A stretch of DNA of 64,000 bases, from the NCBI GenBank assembly GCA_900696515.1, contig CAADGK010000052.1, positions 1-64,000 of the forward strand. The letters are read 5' to 3'. Position numbers and translations under genes: made by a program. Shown here in pieces: positions 9,062 to 18,386 of the stretch. Source of the stretch: an uncultured Nitrosospira sp. (GTDB lineage: Bacteria; Nitrospirota; Nitrospiria; Nitrospirales; Nitrospiraceae). Below the pieces are notes generated by a model. That model was given only the letters and a program-made list of their open reading frames with translations, was not told the DNA's origin and searched no databases. The number at the start of each line of letters is the position of its first letter. The stretch's first letter is position 1.

Positions 9062-9307
9062 ATGAGCTGTTCACGTTGTCAGGGACTGATGGTGAGGGAA
9101 CACTTCTTGGACTTCGACGGCACCCTCGGACATATGTGGGCCAGCGGCTACCGGTGCATGAATTGCGGCAATGTTCATGATCCGGTCATCGAGCAACACC
9201 GGAGGGTTCGACCGGAACCGGTGCGGATCGTCTCAACCGATGCATTTGACCAGGCTGAAGACGAACTCGATTCGGATATGCATTCCGACATGAGGCAAGC
9301 GGCATGA
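9062..9307 (+). CDS. Small zinc-ribbon protein
   Basis: 81 residues with two CxxC pairs, C3-C6 (CSRC) and C32-C35 (CMNC), spaced as in a four-cysteine zinc ribbon, followed by an acidic tail. The ATG at 9062 is chosen because GGAG lies about 7 nt upstream (ccggagagtaacc) and the conserved Cys begins at once; the frame is open further upstream to 8927 but that part has no recognisable content. The function is unknown. It precedes the receiver-domain gene by 67 nt and may be co-transcribed with it. Confidence 0.7.
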   Translation: MSCSRCQGLMVREHFLDFDGTLGHMWASGYRCMNCGNVHDPVIEQHRRVRPEPVRIVSTDAFDQAEDELDSDMHSDMRQAA

Positions 9308-9374
9308 CCGTGGCCGACGGCAAGACCTTGGCATCGGCACGCGCTCTTATCCATCTGGTCGCGTAGAGGGCGAT

Positions 9375-9737
9375 ATGGCTTCAATATTGCTGGTCGACGA
9401 TGACGATTCACTGAGAGCGTTCTTGCGCCATATCCTCGAGGAAGATGGACATCAGATCCGGGAAGCGACAAACGGACAGGTTGGGCTCACGCTCTATCGC
9501 GAGAAACCTGCCGATCTTGTCATCACCGACATCTTGATGCCGGAACGGGACGGAATGGACGTTACCCTGGCATTGACCCGTGAATTCCTGGATGCCAGGG
9601 TCATTGCCATGACCGGCGCAACCGGCAATCAAAACTTTTTGAATGTGGCGAAACTCTTCGGCGCCAGGAGGGTACTCGAAAAGCCATTTTCACCGGCGGA
9701 ACTCCTCTACGCCGTGCAGTTTACACTAAACCACTAG
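9375..9737 (+). CDS. Single-domain response regulator (CheY-like receiver)
   Basis: 120 residues consisting only of a receiver domain: acidic cluster LLVDDDDS at residues 5-12, phosphorylatable Asp in VITDILMPERDG (about residue 53), the conserved Thr region AMTGA, and Lys in VLEKPFSP (about residue 103). There is no output domain, so it should act through protein contacts or phosphorelay. No kinase is adjacent; the nearest is the hybrid kinase at 48889-51201. The family assignment is firm; the pathway is unknown. Confidence 0.92.
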   Translation: MASILLVDDDDSLRAFLRHILEEDGHQIREATNGQVGLTLYREKPADLVITDILMPERDGMDVTLALTREFLDARVIAMTGATGNQNFLNVAKLFGARRVLEKPFSPAELLYAVQFTLNH

Positions 9738-9816
9738 CAGAACCGATATCGCGGGAAAGGGAAGAGTACTTGCGAGGACATTGCCCGACCGTAAACCCGT
9801 CCTCCGCTTTCCCCTC

Positions 9817-11235
9817 CTACCTCCCGAGTCGAACGGTCAGCGACGGTACCAGTGATCCGATCACCATCCCGACAGCCGCCACCAAAAACCCCACCAGTTG
9901 CGGCGGCCATATATCGGTCGGTTGACTCACCAGTTCCATGAGCAGCCAACTCGCAAGCCCGGCGATGATGGCGCAGCAGGCTCCTTGCGCCGTGGCGCGT
10001 TTCCAATACAATCCCGCAAGCAGCGGGATAAAAGCCGCCACCAGCGTCACCTTATACGTACTGACTACAAGTTTGTAGATGGTCGCATCGGACCAAAGGG
10101 CAATCACCAGCACCAGCAAAGCAAACGCAATTAAGACAACGCGCATCAGGCGCAAAAACTCCGAGTCATTCACCCGGTGAAACAGCGGTCTGAGCACATT
10201 CTCACTGAGCGCCACCGACGGCGCCAATAACGTTGCACTTGAACAGCTCATCACCGCCGACAGCAGGGCTCCGAAAAAAATCACCTGCGCGGCCGCCGGC
10301 GTATGTTGCAGAATCAAGGTCGGCAGGACCAGCTGGGAATCCTGCTCCAGCAAGGCTCCAAACTTGGCAGGGTCCACGAGCGTGGCCGAGTACGCAAGAA
10401 ACATCGGAATAAAGCAGAACACAAAGTACAGGCCGGCCCCCAATAACGCCCCCCGCACGGCAGTCTGCTCGTTCCTGGCCGAGGTGATCCGCTGGAAGAC
10501 ATCCTGCTGTGGGATCGATCCGAGCATCATGGTCATCCCCGCGCCAAGAAATGGAATCCACTCCGCGAGCGTAGCCTCGGGAAACAGGTTCAGCTTGCCG
10601 GCCTCCGCTGCATGGGTGATCACCACAAATACCCCCCCCGCCAGATCCCCGACGATCGTGGCGATATAGAGGAGCCCTCCCATGATCACTGAAATTTGGA
10701 CAAAATCGAGGATAGCGACCGAAAACATCCCGCCAAAGGTCGTATAGGTCAGCACGATGACCGCGCCGATGATGATCCCAGCCGATTGACTGACCCCGCC
10801 TCCCGTGACTACGTTCAGGACCAGCCCCAGCACCTTGAATTGGGCCGCCACCCACCCCACGTACGAGGCAACGATGCAGAGCGTGCAGAGGACTTCGACC
10901 GTGCGGTTGTATCGATATCGGTAGTAATCCCCGACGGTCAGCATATTGAGACGATACAGCCGCGGAGCGAAAAAGAGCCCGGCCAGTATCAAGCACAGGC
11001 TGGATCCAAATGGATCGGCCACGACGCCGCGAAGCCCTTCTTTGACGAACGTCGCGGAAATTCCGAGGACCGCTTCCGCGCCGAACCAGGTCGCAAACAC
11101 AGTGGCGATCACCACCGGCAAGGGAAGGCTCCTCCCGGCCACGGCAAAGTCCTTGGAGTTCCGCACGCGCGTCGCGGCAAACAGCCCGATGGCGACAGAA
11201 AGAAGGAGATAGAGGATGACGAACCAGAGGACCAC
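9817..11235 (-). CDS. Sodium:solute symporter (SSS family)
   Basis: 472 residues, almost entirely hydrophobic, with about 13 membrane segments. Family signatures include a first helix followed by DFAVAGRSLPLPVVIATVFA with TWFGAEAVLG, then LTYTTFGGMFSVAILDFVQ and SIPQQDVFQRITSARNEQTA. It resembles the SSS/proline permease family, probably importing a small organic solute with Na+. The substrate cannot be read from the sequence. It is transcribed alone on the minus strand, convergent with the response regulator (80 nt gap). Confidence 0.9.
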   Translation of the reverse strand: MVLWFVILYLLLSVAIGLFAATRVRNSKDFAVAGRSLPLPVVIATVFATWFGAEAVLGISATFVKEGLRGVVADPFGSSLCLILAGLFFAPRLYRLNMLTVGDYYRYRYNRTVEVLCTLCIVASYVGWVAAQFKVLGLVLNVVTGGGVSQSAGIIIGAVIVLTYTTFGGMFSVAILDFVQISVIMGGLLYIATIVGDLAGGVFVVITHAAEAGKLNLFPEATLAEWIPFLGAGMTMMLGSIPQQDVFQRITSARNEQTAVRGALLGAGLYFVFCFIPMFLAYSATLVDPAKFGALLEQDSQLVLPTLILQHTPAAAQVIFFGALLSAVMSCSSATLLAPSVALSENVLRPLFHRVNDSEFLRLMRVVLIAFALLVLVIALWSDATIYKLVVSTYKVTLVAAFIPLLAGLYWKRATAQGACCAIIAGLASWLLMELVSQPTDIWPPQLVGFLVAAVGMVIGSLVPSLTVRLGR

Positions 11236-11408
11236 GCGCGAAGAATACGGCTATCTCGGTCTGCAATCAATCGATAATCAAGAAGCCGACGAACCGTTCG
11301 AACAGCCTGGTTGCTCCAAGCCCAGACATGAATCATTCCTAAAGGACCGGGGAGCGAGGAATCGGAAGAAGCCCGTCGGACCGAGCAAATCTCAATCGCG
11401 AACCCTGA

Positions 11409-13235
11409 CTATGAGGGGTTTTGGATTGCCCCATTCGCCATTCTATTGAACATTTCGTTCCTTGCAAGAAGTTCCCCGTAGGTCCCCTGATCTACGATGA
11501 CTCCATTCTCCAGCAGATAGATGACGTCGGCCGCTTGAACCGTCTTCAGACGATGAGCGATGATGATGACCGTTTTTTTGTGAAAGAGTGTTTTGATCGC
11601 GTCCGTCACTGCCTCTTCAGTGAGACTATCCAACGCGCTCGTCGCTTCGTCGAGAATCAGGACGTCCGGGTTGCTATACAGGGCCCGGGCAATTCCGATG
11701 CGTTGCCTCTGCCCGCCGCTGAGCCTCACACCGCGCTCACCGACCATCGTGTGATACCCGTCGGGCAACTCTCCAAGGACAAACTCATGCAGGTTGGCGA
11801 TCTTGGCGGCTTCCTCCACGCGACCCATGTTTAGGTCTTTGGACGCCACCCCGAACGCGATATTCGCCGCCAGGGTATCATCGGACAAATAGATATGTTG
11901 CGGAACATATCCCAGGTGTTTCTGCCAGGATTTCACATGGCGTGTCGTAATCGGCATCCCGTCCACGGACAAGGTGCCGACTTGCGGCTCAAGTAACCCC
12001 AAAATAATATCGACGAGCGTGGTCTTCCCCCCCCCGGAACTCCCGACGATGGCCACGGTCGAATTCGCTTGGATGGTGAGATTCAAGTTGCGGATGAGTG
12101 GACTATCGGCGGTGGCGTATTGGAATGTCAGATTGCTCAATGCAATCTCTTGTCGCAACGGCCCGATTTTGTCGTTCGCCGGAAGCTCCGCCGTACCGTC
12201 GGCAGCTTGCGCTCCGGCAAACGTCTCCAGCCTCTTTTCAACGGCCTCCAGCGATGGCATGTTGTATCGTATCGCCGTGGCGCTCGCAAAAATCTGCTGG
12301 AATGCCGGAATCAGGCGATATCCGGTCAGCGCATACAAGACCATCAAAGGAAGCGCGTCTTTGAAGTCATGGTGAGTCGCCAGCAAATAAATGACCAGCA
12401 CAATCATCGACCCAAAAGCAATACTTTCGATCCCGTATCGCGGCACCTGACTCATCGTAGAGCTCATCCATTGATTCTTCGCATACACAGCCGCGCACGT
12501 GGCGAACCGCTCCCGATAGGCGTGATCTTGCCCGAGGATCTTGAGCTCCTTGATCCCGCTCAAAATCTCCGTCGCGAGTCGATGTCGTTCCTTATTCGCG
12601 TCTTTAGCCACTCTTCCAAGATCGGCCATTTTCTTTCGAACACCCAGGAACAGGCCGGTATAGATGGCTCCTAACACGGCCCCGAAAGAGACCGCCAACC
12701 ACGGGTCCACCCACACCACAACAAGCAAAATGCTCATGGCGACGATCACTTTGGCGAGCATCTGCAAGAGAGGAACCGTAATACCCTGAATAATGCGCCC
12801 CACATCGTCGGTACAATTCACGACCAGGTCCGAGCTATTCATCTCCAAAAAATAGGCGTAGGGCCTCCGCACGTACTTTGCGAGCATATTCGTGGAGATG
12901 TTATATCCCAGGTGATTGGAAAACTTCAGAATGGCGTACGAGCTGACGAGAGACAAGACATTGCTGAAAACCATGATCCCAAGCGCTGTTGCACCCAGCC
13001 CGATCAGAAACGTGTCGGTGGATTCAAACTCCAACCAGGTAAAGATGGTGTGCAGCCGAGGATTCGTCCGGATCACTTCAGGGTTGCCCACCACCGCCAT
13101 GAACGGCAGTATCGATGACACGCCCAGCACATCGATGAACCCGGTAAGCACGATCAGTCCGAGCAGTCCATAAGAGAGACGCCGCTCCTCGGCATTCAAC
13201 AATGCTCGCAGTCGTTTAATAAGTATCCGCATCAA
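11409..13235 (-). CDS. ABC exporter, permease and ATPase fused (PglK/lipid-flippase-like)
   Basis: 608 residues. The N-terminal ~320 residues carry about six membrane segments (GLLGLIVLTGFIDVLGVSSI is the first). The ATPase follows, with Walker A GSSGGGKTT near residue 397, ABC signature LSGGQRQRIGIARAL near 503, Walker B VLILDEATSALD near 527 and the H-loop in IIIAHRLKTV. The N-terminus resembles PglK/WlaB-type flippases of lipid-linked oligosaccharides, but no glycan genes are adjacent, so the substrate is uncertain. The start uses the first of two adjacent ATGs. Confidence 0.88.
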   Translation of the reverse strand: MMRILIKRLRALLNAEERRLSYGLLGLIVLTGFIDVLGVSSILPFMAVVGNPEVIRTNPRLHTIFTWLEFESTDTFLIGLGATALGIMVFSNVLSLVSSYAILKFSNHLGYNISTNMLAKYVRRPYAYFLEMNSSDLVVNCTDDVGRIIQGITVPLLQMLAKVIVAMSILLVVVWVDPWLAVSFGAVLGAIYTGLFLGVRKKMADLGRVAKDANKERHRLATEILSGIKELKILGQDHAYRERFATCAAVYAKNQWMSSTMSQVPRYGIESIAFGSMIVLVIYLLATHHDFKDALPLMVLYALTGYRLIPAFQQIFASATAIRYNMPSLEAVEKRLETFAGAQAADGTAELPANDKIGPLRQEIALSNLTFQYATADSPLIRNLNLTIQANSTVAIVGSSGGGKTTLVDIILGLLEPQVGTLSVDGMPITTRHVKSWQKHLGYVPQHIYLSDDTLAANIAFGVASKDLNMGRVEEAAKIANLHEFVLGELPDGYHTMVGERGVRLSGGQRQRIGIARALYSNPDVLILDEATSALDSLTEEAVTDAIKTLFHKKTVIIIAHRLKTVQAADVIYLLENGVIVDQGTYGELLARNEMFNRMANGAIQNPS

Positions 13236-13308
13236 AGAATCCTTGCGAGATGGTTCGCTCAGACGGCCCGGCGCCGTCCTTTGGGTGGCACTTGTTACTG
13301 ATTATGGG

Positions 13309-13602
13309 TTAGGGCTGGGGAGGGCGATAAACCAGGACTTCGAAGTTCTGACAATCTCGCAAGGGAGTGTGCTTTGCGGAAAAAATAATGCAGCTGCCTA
13401 GGATTGGTCTGAGTGCGCTCGGAAGAAGTAACAGGTCTTCAGAAGCAGATTCCAGGTCTTGATCCGCCGTGAGTACACTGGCAAGCGTGATCGGTGTTCC
13501 GAGCATTTGAGCGAACACGCAGAGACATACCACCAGGATCAGAAACAAGAATCCTGCCCGTCGAAATGAAACAGGAAACGCCCTTTCATAGCTCATTGGC
13601 AT
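13309..13602 (-). CDS. Small single-pass membrane or exported protein, unknown
   Basis: 97 residues from the ATG at 13602 (MPMSYERAFPVSFRRAGFLF), with one hydrophobic segment at about residues 17-40 and a soluble tail. AGAGAAG lies about 11 nt upstream of this ATG. The frame is open to 13731, but the extra N-terminal part is polar and lacks support. No family is recognised. It lies about 70 nt upstream of the ABC exporter start on the same strand and could be a leader gene of that transcript. It could also be spurious. Confidence 0.4.
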   Translation of the reverse strand: MPMSYERAFPVSFRRAGFLFLILVVCLCVFAQMLGTPITLASVLTADQDLESASEDLLLLPSALRPILGSCIIFSAKHTPLRDCQNFEVLVYRPPQP

Positions 13603-13800
13603 GAACAACACTACTTCTCTTTCTGAATGTAAATCAACACCTCCCGTCCTCCTAGACTCATCCGGAGGCAACTGGAACATCGGAAGATACATTGAAACCT
13701 GTCTCCGTCGATGAGGAGATGCGTATTGCAAAAGTGGGCCGACTCATGGGGATGACTATAGTCTGCTCGGACAGCGTCGATATTGTGTTTCAGCGACTCG

Positions 13801-14199
13801 CTATACGACGTAGAATGCCCGGTATCGAGAGGCTCCGAGCAGGAGGCGGCACCCGACCAGAAAGAGATTGCCGTGTGATTCAACGGGCAGGATCTTGGTC
13901 CACTGCACTTCATAAAGATTCACGGCATATTCCCACCGAGTCCGAGGAACATGAAGTTCCAGGAGTTGCCGATTTCTCGGTCGACTGCCCATCATGACGA
14001 GGATCCCCTGCTCACTGCGGTCAAGACTGTAGACCTCACCCTGTTCGATCACAACCCACTCACTCTTAATCGATTCGCAAAGACTATACCTGCACACTTT
14101 GGACTCATGTACCCGTACCTCTTGCCGTCGATTAGACCTTGCCCGCCCCGATTGTTTGCCGATTTTCTTGAGGGCAACTGTAGTGCTCAGATGTCTCAT
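13801..14199 (-). CDS. PilZ-like domain protein
   Basis: 132 residues from the ATG at 14199 (MRHLSTTVALKKIGKQ). The C-terminal ~85 residues (GEVYSLDRSEQGILVMMGSR, LLELHVPRTRWEYAVNLYEV, LFLVGCRLLLG) follow the beta-barrel pattern of PilZ-like proteins, with an N-terminal basic segment (RARSNRRQEVRVHESKV). A clear RxxxR/DxSxxG pair is only partly visible (YSLDRSEQG), so binding of c-di-GMP is uncertain. The frame extends to 14268, but that part has no clear ribosome site. It is a solitary minus-strand gene. Confidence 0.55.
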   Translation of the reverse strand: MRHLSTTVALKKIGKQSGRARSNRRQEVRVHESKVCRYSLCESIKSEWVVIEQGEVYSLDRSEQGILVMMGSRPRNRQLLELHVPRTRWEYAVNLYEVQWTKILPVESHGNLFLVGCRLLLGASRYRAFYVV

Positions 14200-14613
14200 G
14201 TGGTCATCACTCGGCCTGAGGCGACTTTCCTGGAAGCCCCCTCTGCGATCATCAGTGGTAGCGATCATCCCTCAGGATTGTAGAGATTGAGCAAGTGTCG
14301 TACCTGTAATGCCTTGATGAAGTTCTCGCTGTAATTCCACTTGAGAATCAGTGGGATTCCTCATTTTTTCGGTGCTTCCTTTGAGTGAGGCTGATTCCAT
14401 GGAACGAAGGATAATGAATTCACCATCCGGTGGATTGTCGGTCGATCTAGTTGACTCTATAGGATAATTTCACGTGAATGAAAAAGCGTACATGATTAGA
14501 TGCCTGGTCCTGCTGAAACCACCGGTGTTTGCCATTCGATACCCTCACCGTCGAGGATGGCCTCCGGCCCTGTCTCGACCACTTATACAACGAACGTTGG
14601 AGAGCATGAATGC
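14200..14613. other. Intergenic, nothing recognised
   Basis: About 410 bases between the PilZ-like gene and the DNA polymerase IV gene, both on the minus strand. I see no coding pattern, hairpin terminator or repeat that I can support. The left part should contain the promoter of the PilZ-like gene. Confidence 0.4.
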
Positions 14614-15687
14614 TCACATCAGCTTTTCCACACGAACACCAAGCAGACGAATCAGCTGATGACGAGGATTCTCACGGCGATCCAAGAACGGCATGAGCAA
14701 CCTTAGTATCTCTCGACGCAGCGTGGCCATCTCGCCGGCTGGTTCCACCAGCGTGTGGGCGCGTGATATGGTTTTAAAGTCGGCGAACCGGACGGTCAGA
14801 ACGACCGTCCGGAATGACTGAAACCCCTCCTGCTGCAGCCGATCCAGCACCCCCTTGCCGAGCAGCTCCAATTCACTGAGCAATCGCCGGCTGTCGAGTG
14901 TGTCGGCATCAAACGTATGCTGTTCACTGATCGACTTGATCGCAGCATATTCTTCAAGCGGAGTACTATCGCGTCCTCGAATCTTTTCATGCAGATCGAC
15001 GCCGCGTTTTCCGAGCAGCGCATCAAGTTGTGATATCGTCAGTGATTTCATATCCTGAACACACGTGCAGCCGTGCTGCGACAGCAGAACTTCCGTCTTG
15101 GGGCCGATGCCAGGAATGGCCCGCAATGGAAGCGGAGCGAGAAATGACTCGGATTCCTCTTCACAGACGACGGTCAACCCGTCCGGCTTCGACATTCCGG
15201 ATGCAATCTTGGCGATCAGTTTGTTCGGCCCAATGCCGGCGGACGCCGTCAGTCGTGACTCCGCGTGGATTGTGGCCTTCACTTCGCGAGCGAGGGCTGC
15301 CGCAGTTCGATAGCACCCCGTAAAGCTCAGATCGCCATAGGTTTCATCGATGCTCGCCTGCTCCACGACAGGAATGAAGCGCCTGACGATGTCCATAATT
15401 TCTTCAGAAACACGGACGTACTTGGGCATATCGACCGAGACAAAGGTCACCGCCGGCCTCCCGGCCCGCCGTGCGGCCTCCGACAAACGCCACGCCATGG
15501 AAATCGGTGTAGCGGAATGAATCCCGTAGGCACGTGCCAAATAGTTCGACGTGGATACCACGCCACGTCCTTTTCCACCCAGCGGGTCCGCCCCAACCAC
15601 CAAGGGGATACCTCGAAGGGCGGGGGTATCCCGCTCCTCAATCGCCGCAAAGAACGCATCCATATCTAAATGAGCGATAATCCGCAC
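14614..15687 (-). CDS. dinB: DNA polymerase IV (Y-family translesion polymerase)
   Basis: Y-family core with IIAHLDMDAFFAAIEERD (two catalytic Asp), VVEQASIDETYGDLS (catalytic Asp-Glu), and SAGIGPNKLIAKIASGMSKP. A helix-hairpin-helix follows (LRAIPGIGPKTEVLL), then the little-finger domain. The frame is open to 15822, but the first 45 residues of that version (MSDSVVLSVSLCVC) are not polymerase-like. A GTG at 15687 gives 357 residues, the normal length, so I choose that start with moderate certainty. Role: DNA-damage tolerance. No LexA-type box was seen upstream. It is divergent from the small membrane protein at 15848. Confidence 0.93.
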   Translation of the reverse strand: MRIIAHLDMDAFFAAIEERDTPALRGIPLVVGADPLGGKGRGVVSTSNYLARAYGIHSATPISMAWRLSEAARRAGRPAVTFVSVDMPKYVRVSEEIMDIVRRFIPVVEQASIDETYGDLSFTGCYRTAAALAREVKATIHAESRLTASAGIGPNKLIAKIASGMSKPDGLTVVCEEESESFLAPLPLRAIPGIGPKTEVLLSQHGCTCVQDMKSLTISQLDALLGKRGVDLHEKIRGRDSTPLEEYAAIKSISEQHTFDADTLDSRRLLSELELLGKGVLDRLQQEGFQSFRTVVLTVRFADFKTISRAHTLVEPAGEMATLRREILRLLMPFLDRRENPRHQLIRLLGVRVEKLM

Positions 15688-15847
15688 CGTCTTTTCACCA
15701 ACGTATTCGGAAGCAGCCCGCTGTTTCCCCGTAGATTTTTGCGATGGACCTGACGTACAATTTCTCACGATCCTGCTGCTGCATACACAAAGAGAGACCG
15801 ATAGAACGACTGAGTCTGACAAACCACACTAACGAAAGGTAGCTCCC

Positions 15848-16033
15848 GTGGCCATTCGCTGGTTTAACGTGATCGGATTTGTGATGCTGTTCAGTGCGCT
15901 CTTCTTCAATGAGGTCGTGTACCTCAACGTATGGTACGATTTCAATCTTTCCACGATATTCCCGGCGATCATTTATCTGGCTCTTGGGATTTGGCTTTCC
16001 ATGCGTGGAGGATCAACCTACCAGGAAGCGTGA
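15848..16033 (+). CDS. Tiny two-helix membrane protein, paralogue A
   Basis: 61 residues with a GTG start at 15848 and AAAGGTAG about 6 nt upstream. Two hydrophobic helices (VIGFVMLFSALFFNEVVYLN and IFPAIIYLALGIWLSM) flank the polar turn VWYDFNLS. It is clearly related to the protein at 16162-16350 (shared pattern NWIGFAML / NVIGFVML, NEA / NEV, NTWYDLNL / NVWYDFNL). The function is unknown. Two such copies in tandem suggest a hetero- or homo-oligomeric membrane component. Confidence 0.65.
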   Translation: MAIRWFNVIGFVMLFSALFFNEVVYLNVWYDFNLSTIFPAIIYLALGIWLSMRGGSTYQEA

Positions 16034-16161
16034 CGCGATTGGATCACTCATGACTTTCGAGCGGCACAATTCTGGAGCGCAGTGCAACGTCGACAGCGAC
16101 AGTTCATTATCAAGAGGAGCCCACGAGCAGGGCATATACCATCACTGAAAGGAGACAACCC

Positions 16162-16350
16162 ATGGGTATGAGTTTCATTAATTGGATTGGGTTTGCGATG
16201 TTAGTCCTGGGGCTTTTGCTGAACGAAGCATTCCTTGGAATGAACACATGGTATGACCTGAACCTCGGGGCCGTCATCGCGGGTATCGTCTACCTGGTGG
16301 TTGGAGCCGCATTGTCGCTCTGGCCAAATGCCAGCGACACAACCGCCTGA
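16162..16350 (+). CDS. Tiny two-helix membrane protein, paralogue B
   Basis: 62 residues starting MGMSFINWIGFAMLVLGLL, with AAAGGAG about 10 nt before the ATG. It has two membrane helices around NTWYDLNLG and then a short polar tail. It is a tandem paralogue of 15848-16033, 128 nt downstream on the same strand. No family name is recognised and neither copy has an obvious partner gene. Confidence 0.68.
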   Translation: MGMSFINWIGFAMLVLGLLLNEAFLGMNTWYDLNLGAVIAGIVYLVVGAALSLWPNASDTTA

Positions 16351-16791
16351 CCCGTAGTCTGACTCCTACTCTTTTTTGAGAAACTGTCTGGACAGGGGTG
16401 GTTTGTCCTGCTCTCTTCGCGCTCAATGGGCTGTACCTCCCCTATAGGCAATCTGAGGGTTTGTACCGGTCTGGTGTGGCTTCGTATCATTCTTTTCATC
16501 AGTCCAATCAACCTTCCCTTTTGAGCTATTCATTCGTCACCACACATACACCTCCCCTATGGGAAGGCTCCGCAGATCCCAGTGTCTGATCCATCGGCAG
16601 CCTGGAACAGCCCGCATCAGGAGTTGCTCTCCCTGGACGAATCCACTACCATCCTAACCCACGAGCGTCAGATGAGAGCTTCCCTGTAACCCGAGTGGGT
16701 AAATGTACAGCCGTGCCGGTAGGGTGCGAGGGCTTCCTGTCCACCTCTGCTGGCCATCACCAACCCAATCCCAAACTGGAGGAGGAGAATC
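16351..16791. other. Intergenic with a CCTCCCCTATxGG direct repeat
   Basis: About 440 bases without a supported gene. The sequence CCTCCCCTATAGG near 16435 recurs as CCTCCCCTATGGG near 16552. These short direct copies, about 117 bp apart, could be protein-binding sites or chance. Frames here lack ribosome sites and coding character. Confidence 0.35.
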
Positions 16792-16998
16792 ATGGCGGAC
16801 AAACAGTACAAACAGCTTGGATGTCTCGATGTGCAGCCGTCCGGAGGCTGCGGGTTCCAAGTACGGGCCGAAACGGAAGCGGAACTGATGCAGCTCGTTG
16901 CCACTCACGCAAAACAGTGCCATAAGTTGGAATCGATCCCACCGGAGATGGCTGCAAAGGTCCAGGCAGCAGTGCAAACTGTGACCGTCAAGGTCTAG
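16792..16998 (+). CDS. DUF1059 family small protein
   Basis: 68 residues. The pattern LGCLDVQPSGGCGFQVRAET followed by an amphipathic helix with HAKQCHKL matches the small DUF1059 family (two Cys early, then a helical hairpin). A strong GGAGGAG lies just before the ATG. The function of the family is unknown. A GC-rich hairpin follows 22 nt after the stop. Confidence 0.8.
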   Translation: MADKQYKQLGCLDVQPSGGCGFQVRAETEAELMQLVATHAKQCHKLESIPPEMAAKVQAAVQTVTVKV

Positions 16999-17020
16999 TC
17001 CGTACGTCGTGTAAGTGGAG

Positions 17021-17047
17021 CCCCCCGCCTCACCTGCTGGTGGGGGG
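17021..17047 (+). terminator. GC-rich hairpin after the DUF1059 gene
   Basis: Stem CCCCCCGCC (17021-17029) pairs with GGTGGGGGG (17039-17047) with one G-T pair and a 9-nt loop. No strong T-run follows, so it may be a weak terminator or an attenuator before the lipoprotein gene at 17087. Confidence 0.5.
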
Positions 17048-17086
17048 ACCTCATTTATAACCCACCTTCTGGAGAAAGGGCTGCGC

Positions 17087-17521
17087 ATGGGATGGAACGG
17101 GCGACTCGCTTGTATAGGCCTGCTCCTGTTAAGCACGAGCGGCTGTAGTTATCTCTTTTACCCTCATGCCAAGGAGTTTACCGCAAAGGCAAAGGGTACG
17201 ACCGGCGTTGAAACGCTGATCAACCTGACAACGATGGCGGAAGCGACCGCCCAGAAGGCAAAGGGCGGCAAGGGAGTCGACCAACCGTTCGACGACCTGC
17301 ACAATCAGTTTCATGCCATCGACGATAATGTCTGCGGCGTCGACAAATCTACCAGAGAACATCCGGCCTATGCCTTGGCTGTCACGCACAACAAAGAACT
17401 CGTCACGATCTTCAAACGGCTCTGGAAGTTCAAAGATGCGCAACCGCAACGAGATCAACACTTGGACCTGTTTGTATCCGAACTCCAGGAAATGCGCCAG
17501 ACCCTGCGGTCACTGAGGTAA
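17087..17521 (+). CDS. Hypothetical lipoprotein
   Basis: 144 residues from the ATG at 17087, chosen for GGAGAAAGGG upstream and an immediate lipoprotein signal (MGWNGRLACIGLLLLSTSGC, Cys20). The mature part is helical and Lys/Ala-rich (EFTAKAKGTTGVETLINLTT). No named family is recognised. It lies just before the methyltransferase gene (7 nt), so the two may be co-transcribed. Location is probably the periplasmic face of a membrane. Confidence 0.7.
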   Translation: MGWNGRLACIGLLLLSTSGCSYLFYPHAKEFTAKAKGTTGVETLINLTTMAEATAQKAKGGKGVDQPFDDLHNQFHAIDDNVCGVDKSTREHPAYALAVTHNKELVTIFKRLWKFKDAQPQRDQHLDLFVSELQEMRQTLRSLR

Positions 17522-17528
17522 TGTCCCC

Positions 17529-18383
17529 ATGTCTCCATCACCTGAACAGGTCATTGAGAGTCAACGGCAAGATTGGAACCGGGTGGCCGGCGGCTGGGAG
17601 AAGTGGGATCGCTTCTTCGACGAACAGATGGCCTTCTTGAATCACCGGCTGATCGCCGATGTCCGATTACGGTCGGGCATGCGCGTGCTTGACCTCGGAT
17701 CAGGGACCGGCTATCCCGCACTGCTTGCTGCCCAGACAGTTGGACCACAGGGGCAGGTGATGGGAATTGATCTCGCCGCTCAGATGCTCGACGCCGCCAG
17801 ACGAAAAGCGACTTCGCTGAAACTCTCCAACGTGACGTTTCAAACCGGCGATGTCACCTCCTTGCCGTTTGAGCAGGCCTCGTTCGATGCCGTGACGACC
17901 CGCTTCTGTCTCATGTTCCTACCGGAAATCCAAAAAGCCGTAACCGAGATCGCCCGCGTCCTCAAACCGGACACCTGGGTTGCGGCGGCGGTCTGGTCCT
18001 CACCAGAGAGAAATCCTTATCTCAAGATACCCATCGACATCATCAAACAAATCGTCGAGATTCCACTACCAGACCCAACCGCTCCGGGCATTTTCCGTTT
18101 GGCGAAGCCCGGCGACCTTGCCGCCATGTTGCAGCAAGCTGGACTCGTTGATATCTCCGAGCAAGAATTTCTCGGAGACGTCCAATTTCCAGTGGCTGAG
18201 GAATACTTCTCCAGTCTGATGGACATCGCCGCCCCTATTCAAAATCTATGGGCGACGCTCAGCCCGACGCAACAGGCCGAGGCCAGAGAACGAATCATCC
18301 AGACAGCCGGACAATACCTGAAAGGGTCCGTCATCGCCTTGCCGATTGCTGTGCGGATGGTTGCCGGACATAAACCCGGGTAA
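17529..18383 (+). CDS. Class I SAM-dependent methyltransferase
   Basis: 284 residues. Motif I is VLDLGSGTGYPALLAA (about residues 54-69), followed by the acidic residue of GQVMGIDLAAQML. A post-I region NVTFQTGDVTSLPF and motif TTRFCLMFLP follow. It resembles UbiE/MenG-type small-molecule methyltransferases, and the substrate is unknown. The next gene (TfoX-N) starts 3 nt after its stop, so the two are probably one operon. Confidence 0.9.
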   Translation: MSPSPEQVIESQRQDWNRVAGGWEKWDRFFDEQMAFLNHRLIADVRLRSGMRVLDLGSGTGYPALLAAQTVGPQGQVMGIDLAAQMLDAARRKATSLKLSNVTFQTGDVTSLPFEQASFDAVTTRFCLMFLPEIQKAVTEIARVLKPDTWVAAAVWSSPERNPYLKIPIDIIKQIVEIPLPDPTAPGIFRLAKPGDLAAMLQQAGLVDISEQEFLGDVQFPVAEEYFSSLMDIAAPIQNLWATLSPTQQAEARERIIQTAGQYLKGSVIALPIAVRMVAGHKPG

Positions 18384-18386
18384 GGC

